Shown here piece by piece: positions 42,376-54,797 of a stretch of 64,000 bases of DNA (its first letter is position 1; every line of letters starts with the position of its first letter). A program made the position numbers and the translations under genes. The stretch spans positions 143,345,319 to 143,409,318 of the forward strand of contig NC_134707.1 in the NCBI RefSeq assembly GCF_043290135.1, read 5' to 3'. This DNA comes from Rhipicephalus microplus (Eukaryota > Arthropoda > Arachnida > Ixodida > Ixodidae). Below the pieces are notes generated by a model. That model saw only the letters and a program-made list of their open reading frames with translations, did not search any database and had not been told where the DNA came from.

Positions 42376-45300
42376 TCCACAATTTGAAACTCCACAACTA
42401 GATACTCCACAACTACGAATTCCACAACTAGAAACTCCACAACTAGAAACTCCGCAACTAGAAGCTCCGCAACTAGAATTTCCACAGCTAGAAACTCCAC
42501 AACTTGAGACTTCGCAACTAGAAACTCGGCAACTAGAAATCCGACAACCAGAAACTCCACAAGTTGTAACCCAACAAATAGATGCTCCACAACTACAGAC
42601 TCCACATTTAGAAACTCCCCAACTAGAAACTCCACAACTTGAAACAACGCAAATAGAAACTCCGAAACTAGAAACTCCACAACTAGAAAACTCCGCAACG
42701 TGAAACTATGCAACTAGAAACTCCGCAATTAGAAACTCCACAGTTAGAAACTTCACTACTTGAAACACCACAACTAGATACTCCACAACTACGAATTCCA
42801 CAACTACGAATTCCGCCACTAGAAACTCCACAACTGGGTACCCCGCAACTAGAAACTCCACAACTTGAAACTGCAACTCGAAACTCTGCAACTAGCAAAT
42901 CCACAACTATAAACCCAAGTTGAAACTCCCCAACTGGAAACTCCGCAACTAGAAACTCCGCAACTAGAAACTCCCCAACAAGAAACTCCACAACTAGAAA
43001 CTCCACAACTAGATATTCCATAAGTAGAAACTCCACAGCTAGAATTTCCACAACTAGAAACCCCACAACTAGAAACTCAACAACTAGAAACTCCACACCT
43101 ATAAATTCCACAACTAAAACTCCACAACTAGAAATTTCACAACTAGAAACTCCACAACTAGAAACTCCGCAACTAGAAACTCCCAAACTAGAAACTCCAC
43201 AACTAGAAACTCTGCAGCTAGAAACTCCGCTACTAGAAACTCTGCAAATAGAAACTCCGCAGGTAGAAACCCCTCACCTATAAACTTCACGACTTGAAAC
43301 TCAACAAATAGAGACTGCACATCTAGAGACTCCGCAACTAGAAACTCCGCAGCTAGAAACTCCGTAACTAGAAACTCCACAACTTGAAACTCTACATACG
43401 AAATTCTGCAACTAGAAAATCCACAACTATAAACTCAAGTCGAAACTCTCCAACTGAAAACTCCGCAACTAGAAACTCCGCAACTAGAAAATCCACAACT
43501 AGAAACTTCACAACTAGAAACTCCCCAACAAGAAACTCCACAACTAGAAACTCCACAACTAGAGACTGCACAACTAGAGACTTTGCATTTAGAAACTCCT
43601 CAGATAGAAACTACACAACTAGAAACTCCTCGACTAGGGATTCCATAGGTAGAAACTCCACAGCTAGAATTTCCAAAACTAGAAACCCCACAACTAGAAA
43701 CTCCACAAATAGGAACTCTGCAAATAGAAAATCTACAACTAGAAACTCGAAAACTAAAAACTCCATCTAGAAACTCTACAACTAGAAACTTCACAACTAG
43801 AAACTCCACAAATACGAACTCAAAAATTGAGACTCCACATTTACAAACTACACAGATTGAAGTTCCACATCTAGAAACTCCACAACTGAAAACTCCGCAA
43901 CTAGAAAATCCACAACTAGAAACTCTGCAACTGGAAACTCCGCAACTAGAAACTCCACAGTTAGAAAATCCGCTACTAGAAACTCCACAACTAGCAACTC
44001 CACAACTACAGATTCCGCAACTAGAAAACTCCGCAACTAGAAACTCCCAACTAGACACTCCGCAACTAGGAACTCTACAACTTCAAAATCCACAACTAGA
44101 AACTCCACAATTTGAAACTCCACAACTAGATACTCCACAACTACGAATTCCACAACTAGAAACTCCACAACTAGAAACTCCGCAACTAGAAGCTCCGCAA
44201 CTAGAATTTCCACAGCTAGAAACTCCACAACTTGAGACTTCGCAACTAGAAACTCGGCAACTAGAAATCCGACAACCAGAAACTCCACAACTAGAAACTC
44301 CACAAGTTGCAACCCAAGAAATAGATGCTCCACAACTACAGACAACACAACTAGAAACTCCCCAACTAGAAACTCCACAACTTGAAACAACGCAAATAGA
44401 AACTCCACAACTAGAAACTCCGCAACTAGAAACACAATCACTACAAACTCCACAAATAGAAACTCCACACCTAAAAATTCCACAACTTGAAACTCCACAG
44501 CTAGAAACTCCACAACTAGAAATTCCATAACTGGAAACTCCACAGCTAGAAAGTCCACAACTAGAAACTCTGCAACTGGAAACTCCGCAACGTGAAACTC
44601 TGCAACTAGAAACTCCGCAATTAGAAACTCCACAGTTAGAAACTTCACTACTTGAAACACCACAACTAGATACTCCACAACTACGAATTCCACAACTACG
44701 AATTCCGCAACTAGAAACTCCACAACTGGAAACTCCGCCACTAGAAACTCCACAACTTGAAACTCTGCAACTCGAAACTCTGCAACTAGCAAATCCACAA
44801 CTATAAACCCAAGTTGAAACTCCCCAACTGGAAACTCCGCAACTAGAAACTCCGCAACTAGAAACTCCCCAACAAGAAACTCCACAACTAGAAACTCCAC
44901 AACTAGAAACTCCACAACTAGATATTCCATAAGTAGAAACTCCACAGCTAGAATTTCCACAACTAGAAACCCCACAACTAGAAACTCAACAACTAGAAAA
45001 TCCACACCTATAAATTCCACAACTAAAACTCCACAACTAGAAACTCCACAACTCGAAACTCCACAACTAGAAACTCCGCAACTAGAAACTCCCAAACTAG
45101 AAACTCCACAACTAGAAACTCTGCAGCTAGAAACTCCGCAACTAGAAACTCTGCAAATAGAAACTCCGCAGATAGAAACCCCTCAACTATAAACTTCACG
45201 ACTAGAAACTCAACAAATAGAGACTGCACATCTAGAGACTCCGCAACTAGAAACTCCGCAGCTAGAAACTCCGCAACTAGAAACTCCACAACTTGAAACT

Positions 45301-46670
45301 CTACATACGAAATTCTGCAACTAGAAAATCCACAACTATAAACTCAAGTAGAAACTCTCCAACTGAAAACTCCGCAACTAGAAACTCCGCAACTAGAAAA
45401 TCCACAACTAGAAACTTCACAACTAGAAACTCCCCAACAAGAAACTCCACAACTAGAAACTCCACAACTAGAAACTGCACAACTAGAGACTTTGCATTTA
45501 GAAACTCCTCAGATAGAAACTACACAACTAGAAACTCCTCGACTAGGGATTCCATAAGTAGAAACTCTACAGCTAGAATTTCCAAAACTAGAAACCCCAC
45601 AACTAGAAACTCCACAAATAGGAACTCTGCAAATAGAAAATCTACAACTAGAAACTCGAAAATTAAAAACTTCATCTAGAAACTCTACAACTAGAAACTT
45701 CACAACTAGAAACTCCACAAATACGAACTCCAAAATTTAGACTCCACAACTAGAAACTACACAGATTGAAGTTCCACATCTAGAAACTCCACAACTGAAA
45801 ACTCAACAACTAGAAAATCCACAACTAGAAACTTCACAACTAGAAACTCCCCAACAAGAAACTCCACAACTAGAAACTTCACAACTAGAGACTGCACAAC
45901 TGGAGACTTTGCATTTAGAAACTCCTCAGATAGAAACTACACAACTAGAAACTCCTCGACTAGAGATTCCATAAGTAGAAACTCCACAGCTAGAATTTCC
46001 AAAACTAGAATTCCCACAACTAGAAACTCCACAAATAGGAACTCTGCAAATAGAAAATCTACAACTAGAAACTCGAAAACTAAAAACTCCAACTAGAAAC
46101 TCCACAACTAGAAACTTCGCAACCAGAAACTTCACAAATGGACACTCTGCATTTAGAAACTCCACAACTAGAGACTCCAACACTAGGAACTCCACAAATT
46201 GAGACTCCACAACTAGAAACTACACAGATTGAAACACCACAACTTGAAACTCCACAACCAGAAACTCCACAACTAGAAACTCCGCAACTAAATACTCCAA
46301 CACTAGAAAATCCACAACTAGAAACTCCACAACTAGAAACTCCGCAACTAGAAACACAACCACTACAAACTCCACAAATAGAAACTCCACACCTAAAAAT
46401 TCCACAACTTGAAACTCCACAGCTAGAAACTCCACAACTAGAAATTCCATAACTGGAAACTCTACAGCTAGAAAGTCCACAACTAGAAACTCTGCAACTG
46501 GAAACTCCGCAACTAGAAACTCCACAGTTAGAAAATCCGCTACTAGAAACTCCACAACTAGCAACTCCACAACTACAGACTCCGCAACTAGAAAACTCCG
46601 CAACTAGAAACTCCCAACTGGACACTCCGCAACTAGGAACTCTACAACTTCAAAATCCACAACTGGAAAC
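42376..46670 (+). repeat. 4.2-kb homogenised HOR, copy 4 (4,295 bp)
   Basis: The GGTACC site lies at 42837, and the TACGAAATTCTGC monomers near 43397 and 45306. It matches copy 3 in length and in the 60-bp stretch (near 46190-46250). After 46670 the next unit starts in the same way (TCCACAATTT at 46671), but it lacks the GGTACC variant and departs from the pattern after about 48 kb. Confidence 0.92.
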
Positions 46671-47304
46671 TCCACAATTTGAAAATCCACAACTAGATAC
46701 TCCACAACTACGAATTCCACAACTAGAAACTCCACAACTAGAAACTCCGCAACTAGAAGCTCCGCAACTAGAATTTCCACAGCTAGAAACTCCACAACTT
46801 GAGACTTCGCAACTAGAAACTCGGCAACTAGAAATCCGACAACCAGAAACTCCACAACTAGAAACTCCACAAGTTGCAACCCAAGAAATAGATGCTCCAC
46901 AACTACAGACAACACAACTAGAAACTCCCCAACTAGAAACTCCACAACTTGAAACAACGCAAATAGAAACTCCGAAACTAGAAACTCCACAACTGGAAAA
47001 CTCCGCAACGTGAAACTCTGCAACTAGAAACTCCGCAATTAGAAACTCCACAGTTAGAAACTTCACTACTTGAAACACCACAACTAGATACTCCACAACT
47101 ACGAATTCCACAACTACGAATTCCGCAACTAGAAACTCCACAACTGGAAACTCCGCCACTAGAAACTCCACAACTTGAAACTCTGCAACTCGAAACTCTG
47201 CAACTAGCAAATCCACAACTATAAACCCAAGTTGAAACTCCCCAACTGGAAACTCCGCAACTAGAAACTCCGCAACTAGAAACTCCCCAACAAGAAACTC
47301 CACA
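46671..47304 (+). repeat. Start of a fifth, incomplete 4.2-kb-type unit
   Basis: It begins like the four complete copies and keeps their module order (GCAACGTGAAAC near 47013, paired GAATTC sites near 47103). It has CAACTGGAAACTCCGCCAC where the GGTACC variant would be, as in the short half of the HOR. It leads into the local duplication that starts near 47305. Confidence 0.75.
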
Positions 47305-48660
47305 ACTAGAAACTCCACAACTAGAAACTCCACAACTAGATATTCCATAAGTAGAAACTCCACAGCTAGAATTTCCACAACTAGAAACCCCACAACTAGA
47401 AACTCAACAACTAGAAAATCCACACCTATAAATTCCACAACTAAAACTCCACAACTAGAAACTCCACAACTAGAAACTCCACAACTAGAAACTCCGCAAC
47501 TAGAAACTCCCAAACTAGAAACTCCACAACTAGAAACTCTGCAGCTAGAAACTCCGCAACTAGAAACTCTGCAAATAGAAACTCCGCAGGTAGAAACCCC
47601 TCAACTATAAACTTCACGACTAGAAACTCAACAAATAGAGACTGCACATCTAGAGACTCCGCAACTAGAAACTCCGCAGCTAGAAACTCCGCAACTAGAA
47701 ACTCCACAACTTGAAACTCTACATACGAAATTCTGCAACTAGAAAATCCACAACTATAATCTCAAGTAGAAACTCTCCAACTGAAAACTCCGCAACTAGA
47801 AACTCCGCAACTAGAAAATCCACAACTAGAAACTTCACAACTAGAAACTCCCCAACAAGAAACTCCACAACTAGAAACTCCACAACTAGAGACTGCACAA
47901 CTAGAGACTTTGCATTTAGAAACTCCTCAGATAGAAACTACACAACTAGAAACTCCTCGACTAGGGATTCCATAAGTAGAAACTCTACAGCTAGAATTTC
48001 CAAAACTAGAAACCCCACAACTAGAAACTCCACAAATAGGAACTCTGCAAATAGAAAATCTACAACTAGAAACTCGAAAATTAAAAACTCCATCTAGAAA
48101 CTCTACAACTAGAAACTTCACAACTAGAAACTCCACAAATACGAACTCCAAAATTGAGACTCCACAACTAGAAACTACACAGATTGAAGTTCCACAACTA
48201 AAAACTCCACAACTGAAAACTCCGCCACTAGAAACTCTGCCACTAGAAACTTTACAGCTAGAAACTCCACAACTTGAGACTTCGCAAATAGAAACTCGTC
48301 AACTGAAAACTCAACCACTAGAAACTCCACAGCTAGAAACTCCACAACTAGAAACTCCACAGCTAGAAACTCCACAACTAGAAACTCCACATCTAGAAAC
48401 TCCGCAACAACAAACTCTGCAACCAGAAACTCCACAACTAGAATTTCCGCCGCTAGAGACTCAACAAATAGAGACTCCTCAACTAAAAGCTCCACAACTA
48501 GAAACTCCACAACTTAAAACTCCACAAGTTGAAACCCGACAACTAGAAACTCAACAACAGGAAACTCCACACCTATATATTCCTCAACTTGAAACTCCAC
48601 AACTAAAACTCCACAACTAGAAACTCCGCAACTAGAAACTTCCCAACTAGAAACTTCACA
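47305..48660 (+). repeat. 1,356-bp local duplication, copy 1
   Basis: The AGATATTCCATAAGTAG landmark at 47338 recurs 1,356 bp later. From about 47830 onward the offset is 1,240 bp, because the second copy lacks about 116 bp around the TACGAAATTCTGC monomer. Edges are approximate, since both sides are 15-bp repeat. Confidence 0.78.
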
Positions 48661-49905
48661 ACTAGAAACTCCACAACTAGAAACTCCACAACTAGATATT
48701 CCATAAGTAGAAACTCCACAGCTAGAATTTCCACAACTAGAAACCCCACAACTAGAAACTCAACAACTAGAAACTCCACACCTACAAATTCCACAACTAA
48801 AACTCCACAACTAGAAACTGCACAACTAGAAACTCCACAACTAGAAACTCCGCAACTAGAAACTCCCAAACTAGAAACTCCACAACTAGAAACTCTGCAG
48901 CTAGAAACTCCGCTACTAGAAACTCTGCAAATAGAAACTCCGCAGGTAGAAACCCCTCAACTATAAACTTCACGACTTGAAACTCAACAAATAGAGACTG
49001 CACATCTAGAGACTCCGCAACTAGAAACTCCGCAGCTAGAAACTCCGCAACTAGAAACTCCACAACTTGAAACTTCACAACTAGAAACTCCCCAACAAGA
49101 AACTCCACAACTAGAAACTCCACAACTAGAGACTGCACAACTAGAGACTTTGCATTTAGAAACTCTTCAGATAGAAACTACACAACTAGAAACTCCTCGA
49201 CTAGGGATTCCATAAGTAGAAACTCCACAGCTAGAATTTCCAAAACTAGAAACCCCACAACTAGAAACTCCACAAATAGGAACTCTGCAAAAAGAAAATC
49301 TACAACTAGAAACTTGAAAACTAAAAACTCCATCTAGAAACTCTACAACTAGAAACTTCACAACTAGAAACTCCACAAATACGAACTCCAAAATTGAGAC
49401 TCCACAACTAGAAACTACACAGATTGAAGTTCCACAACTAGAAACTCCACAACTGAAAACTCCACCACTAGAAACTCTGCCACTAGAAACTTTACAGCTA
49501 GAAACTCCACAACTTGAGACTTCGCAAATAGAAACTCGTCAACTGAAAACTCCACCACTAGAAACTCCACAGATAGAAACTCCACAACTAGAAACTCCAC
49601 AACTAGAAACTCCACAACTAGAAACACCACATCTAGAAACTCCGCAACAACAAACTCTGCATCTGCAACCAGAAACTCCACAACTAGAATTTCCGCAGCT
49701 AGAGACTCAACAAATAGAGACTCCTCAACTAAAAGCTCCACGACTAGAAACTCCACAACTTAAAACTCCACAAGTTGAAACCCGACAACTAGAAACTCAA
49801 CAACAGGAAACTCCACACCTATAAATTCCTCAACTTGAAACTCCACAACTAAAACTCCACAACTAGAAACTCCGCAACTAGAAACTTCCCAACTAGAAAC
49901 TTCAC
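48661..49905 (+). repeat. 1,356-bp local duplication, copy 2 (with deletion and 6-bp insertion)
   Basis: This copy lacks about 116 bp after ACAACTTGAAACTTC near 49071, where copy 1 holds the TACGAAATTCTGC monomer. Near 49657 it has an extra 6 bp (CTGCATCTGCAACC against CTGCAACC), which moves the offset from 1,240 to 1,246 bp. After about 49910 it joins a block of the old HOR type. Confidence 0.76.
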
Positions 49906-51185
49906 AACTAGAAACCCCCCAACTATAAACTTCACAACTAGAAACTCAACAACTAGAGACTGCACAACTACAGACTCCGCAACTAGAAACTCCGCAGCTA
50001 GAAACTCCGCAACTAGAAACTCCACAACTTGAAACTCTGCAACTAGAAACTCTGCAACTAAAAAATCCACAACTATAAACTCCAGTAGCAACTCCCGACC
50101 TGGAAACTCCCCAACTAGAAACTCCGCAACTAGAAAATACACAACTAGAAACTTCACAACTAGAAACTCCCCAACAAAAACTCCACAACTAGAAACTCCA
50201 CTACTAGAAACTCCACAACTAGAGACTGCACAACTAGAGACTGCACATCTAGAGACTGCATTTAGAAACTCCTCAGATAGAAACTACACACCTAGAAACA
50301 CCACGACTAGAGATTCCATAAGTAGGAACTCCACAGCTAGAATTTCCACAACTAAAAACCCCTCAACTAGAAACTCCACATATAGGAACTCTGCAAATAG
50401 AAAATCTACAACTAGAAACTCTAAAACCAGAAACTCCAACTAGAAACTCCAACACTAGAAACTTCACAACTAGAAACTCCACAAATGGACACTCCACAAC
50501 TAGAAACTCCACAACTAGAGACTCCACAACTAGGAACTCCACAAATTGAGACTCCACAACTAGAAACTACACAGATTGAAACACCACAACTTGAAACTCC
50601 ACAACCAGAAACTCCACAACTAGAAACTCCGCAACTAAAAACTCCAACACTAGAAAATCCACAACTAGAAACTCCACAACTAGAAACTCCGCAACTAGAA
50701 ACCCGACCACTAGAAACTACACAAATAGAAACTCCACACCTATAAATTCCACAACTTTAAACTCCACAGCTAGAAACTCCACAACTACAAATTCCCTAAT
50801 TGGAAACTCCACAGCTAGAAAGTCCACAACTAGAAACTCTGCAACTAGGAACTCCGCATCTAGAAACTCCACAGCTAGAAAATCCACCACTAGAAACTCC
50901 ACAACTAGCAACTCCACAACTACAGACTCCGCAACTAGAAAACTCCGCAACCATAAACTCCCAACTAGACACTCCGCAACTAGGAACTCTACAACTTCAA
51001 AATCCACAACTAGAAACTCCACAACTGGAAACTCCGCAACTAGAAACTCCACAGCTAGAAACTCCACAACTTGAGACTTCGCGACTAGAAACTCAGCAAC
51101 TAGAATCTCAACAACTAGAAACTCCACCACTAGAAACTCTACAACTAGGAACTCTACAACTTCAAAATCCACAACTAAAAACTTT
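49906..51185 (+). repeat. Old HOR block returning on the right of the core
   Basis: The modules here match those left of the core. The run around 49910-50190 matches 22430-22710, 15870-16140 and 5680-5940. The CCACAAATGGACACTCC run at 50480-50750 matches 6240-6500, 16436-16690 and 23010-23290. The homogenised 3.1/4.2-kb units are therefore bracketed by older HOR sequence of the same type. Confidence 0.78.
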
Positions 51186-54100
51186 TCAACTTGAAACTCC
51201 ACAACTAGATACTCCACAACTACAAACTCCACAACTAGAAACTCCACAACCTGAAACTCCGCAACCAGAAACTCCGCAACTAAAAACTCCACAACTAGAA
51301 ACTCCACAAGTAGAAACTCCACAACTAGAAACTCCACAACTAGAAACTTCGCAACTAGAAACTCCACAACTAGACACTCAACAACTAGAAACTCCACACC
51401 TATAAATTCCACAACATGAAACTCCACAACTAAAACTCCACAACTAGAAACTCCCCAACTAGAAACTCCACAACTAGAAACTCTGCAACTAGAAACTCCG
51501 CAACTAGAAACTCTGCAACTAGAAACTTTGCAACTAGAAACTCCACAGCTAGAAACCCCAACTCTATAAACTTCACAACTAGAAACTCAACAACTAGAAA
51601 CTCCCCAACTAGAAACTCTACAACTAGAATCTCTGCAACTAGAAACTCCGCAACTAGAAACTCTGCAACTAGAAACTCCGCAACTAGAAACTCCACAGCT
51701 AGAAACCCCACAACTAGAAACTTCACAGCTAGCAACTCAATTACCAGAGACTGCACAACTAGAGACTCCGCAACTAGAAACTCCACAGCTAGTAACTCCG
51801 CAACTAGAAACTCCACAACTTGAAACTCCGCCACTAGAATCTCCACAACTAGAAAACTCCGCAACTAGAAACTCTGCCACTAGAACTCCGCAACTAGAAA
51901 CTCCACAGCTAGAAACTCCACAACTACAGATTCCACAACTAGAAACTCCACAACTAGAAACGCCGCAACAAGAAACTCCACAGCTAGAAACTCCAACGCT
52001 TGAGACTTCGCAACAAGAAACTCGGCAACTAGAATCTCCACAACTAGAAACTCTGCAACTAGAAACTCCGCAACTACAAACTCCGCAACTAGAAACTCCA
52101 CAGCTAGAAACTCCACAACTTGAGACTTCGCAAATAGAAACTTGTCAACTAGAAACTCAACAACTACAAACTCCACAGCTAGAAACTCCAAAACTAGAAA
52201 CTCCACAACTTGAGAATTTGCAACTAGATACTCCACAACTAGAAACTCCACAACTAGAGACTCCACAACTAGAAACTCCACCACTAGAAACTCCACAACT
52301 ACAAACCTCACAACTAGAAACTCCACAACTAGAAACTCCGCAACTGGAAACTCCACAGCCAGAAACTCTACAACTAAAAAAAACCACATCTAGAAACACT
52401 GCAACAACAAACTCTGCAACTAGAAACTCCACAACTAGAATTTCCACAGCTAGAGACTCAACAACTAGAGACTCTTCAACTAAAAGCTTCACAACTAGAC
52501 ACTCCACAACTAGAAATTCTGCAACTAGAAACCCGACAACTAGATACTCAACAACTACAAACTCCACACGTATAAATTCCTCAACTTGAAACGCCTCAAC
52601 TAAAACTCCACAACTAGAAACTCCACAACTAGAAACTCTGCAGCTAAAAACTCCGCAACTAGAAACTCTGCAAATAGAAACTCCGCAACTAGAAACTCCA
52701 CAGCTAGAAACCCCTCAACTATAAACTTCACAACTAGAAACTCAACAACTAGAGACTGCACAACTAGAGACTCCGCAACTAGAAACTCCGCAGCTAGAAA
52801 CTCCGCAACTAGAAACTCCACAACTTGAAACTCTGCAAATCGAAACTCTGCAACTAGAAAATCCACAACTATAAACTAAAGTAGAAACTCCCCAACTGGA
52901 AACTCCGCAACTAGAAACTCCGCAACTAGAAAATCTACAACTAGAAACTTCAAAACTAGAAACTTCCCAACAAGAAACTCCACAACTAGAGACTGCACAA
53001 CTAGAGACTTTGCATTTAGAAACTCCTCAGATAGAAACTACACAACTAGAAACTCCTCGACTAGAGATTCCATAAGTAGAAACTCCACAGCTAGAATTTC
53101 CACAACTAGAAACCCCACAGCTAGAAACTCCACAACTAGGAACGCTGCAAATAGAAAATCTACAACTAGAAACTCGAAAACTAAAATCTCGAACTAGAAA
53201 CTCTACTTCACAACTAGAAACTCCACAAATAGGAACTCCAAAATTGAGACTCCACAACTAGAAACTACACAGATTGAAGTTCCACAACTAGAAACTACAC
53301 AGATTGAAGTTCCACATCTAGAAACTCCACAACTGAAAACTCCGCAACTAGAAACTCTGCAACTAGAAACTTTAAAGCTAGAAACTCCACAACTTGAGAC
53401 TTCGCAAATAGAAACTCGTCAACTGAAAACTCAACCACTAGCAACTCCACAGCTAGAAACTCCACAACTAGAAACTCCACAACTTGAAACCCAACAAATA
53501 GATACTCCACAACTACAGACTCCACAACTTGAAACACCATCACTAGATACTCCACAACTACAAACTCCGCAACTAGAAACTCCACAACTAGAAACTCCGC
53601 AACTAGAAACTCCCCACAAGAAACTCCGCAACTAGAATCTCTGCAACTAGAAACTCCGCAAGTAGAAACTCTGCAACTAGAAACTCCGCAACTAGAAACT
53701 TCACAGCTAGAAACCCCACAACTATAAACTTCAGAACTAGCAACTCAACAACTAGAGACTGCACAACTTGAGACTCCGCCACTAGAAACTCCACAGCTAG
53801 TACCTCCGCAACTAGAAACTCCACAACTTGAAACTCCGCCACTAGAAGCTCCACAACTAGAAAACTCCGAAACTACAAACTCTGTAACTAGAAACTCCGC
53901 AACTAGAAACTGCACAGCTAGAAACTCCACAACTTGAAACACCACAAATAGATACTCCACAACTACAAATTCCACATATAGAAACTCAACAACTACAAAC
54001 TCCACACCTATAAATTTCTCAACTTGAAACTCCACAACTAAAACTCCACAACTAGAAACTCCACAACTAGAAACTCCACAACTAGAAACTCCGCAACTAG

Positions 54101-54797
54101 AAACTCCCCAACTAGAAACTCCACAACTAGAAACTCTGCAGCCAGAAACTCCGCAACTACAAACTCTGCAAATAGAAACTCCGCAACTAGAATTTCCACA
54201 ACTAGAAACCCCTCAACTATAAACTTCAGAACTAGAAACTGAACAAATAGAGACTGCACAACTAGAGACTCCGCAACTAGAAACTCCGCAGCTAGAAACC
54301 CGACCACTAGAAACTACACAAACAGAAACTCCACACCTATAAATTCCACAACTTGAAACTCCACAGCTAGAAACTCCACAACTACAAATTCAAAATTGGA
54401 AACTCCACAGCTAGAAAGTCCACAACTAGAAACTCTGCAACTAGAAACTCCGCAACTAGAAACTCCACAGCTAGAAAATCCACCACTAGAAACTCCACAA
54501 CTAGCAACTCCACAACTACAGACTCCGCAACTAGAAAACTCCGCAACTAGAAAACTCCGCAACTAGAAACTCCCAACTAGACACTCCGCAACTAGGAACT
54601 CTACAACTTCAAAATCCACAACTAGAAACTCCACAACTGGAAACTCCGCAACTAGAAACTCCAAAGCTAGAAACTCCACAACTTGAGACTTCGCGACTAG
54701 AAACTCAGCAACTAGAAACTCAACAACTAGAAACTCCACCACTAGAAACTCCCCAACTAGGAACTCTACAACTTCAAAATCCACAACTCAAAACTTT
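51186..54797 (+). repeat. Right-hand HOR family, unit 1 (3,612 bp)
   Basis: Anchored on the module beginning CTTGAAACTCCACAACTAG after AAAACTTTTCAA, which recurs at 51186, 54798, 59548 and 63607. The same module is found at 1028 and 7125, linking this family to the left end of the window. A run of seven A near 52376-52383 (CTAAAAAAAACC) breaks the phase here and is missing from the related units near 56020 and 60770. Confidence 0.84.

Noticed and set aside
8187..46670. Near-identical HOR copies as pure assembly artefact
   Set aside because: It cannot be excluded for the 3,394-bp pair. However, the 4.2-kb copies carry distinct marks (a 60-bp presence/absence and several substitutions), so at least some are real separate copies. 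It is kept as a caveat needing read support.
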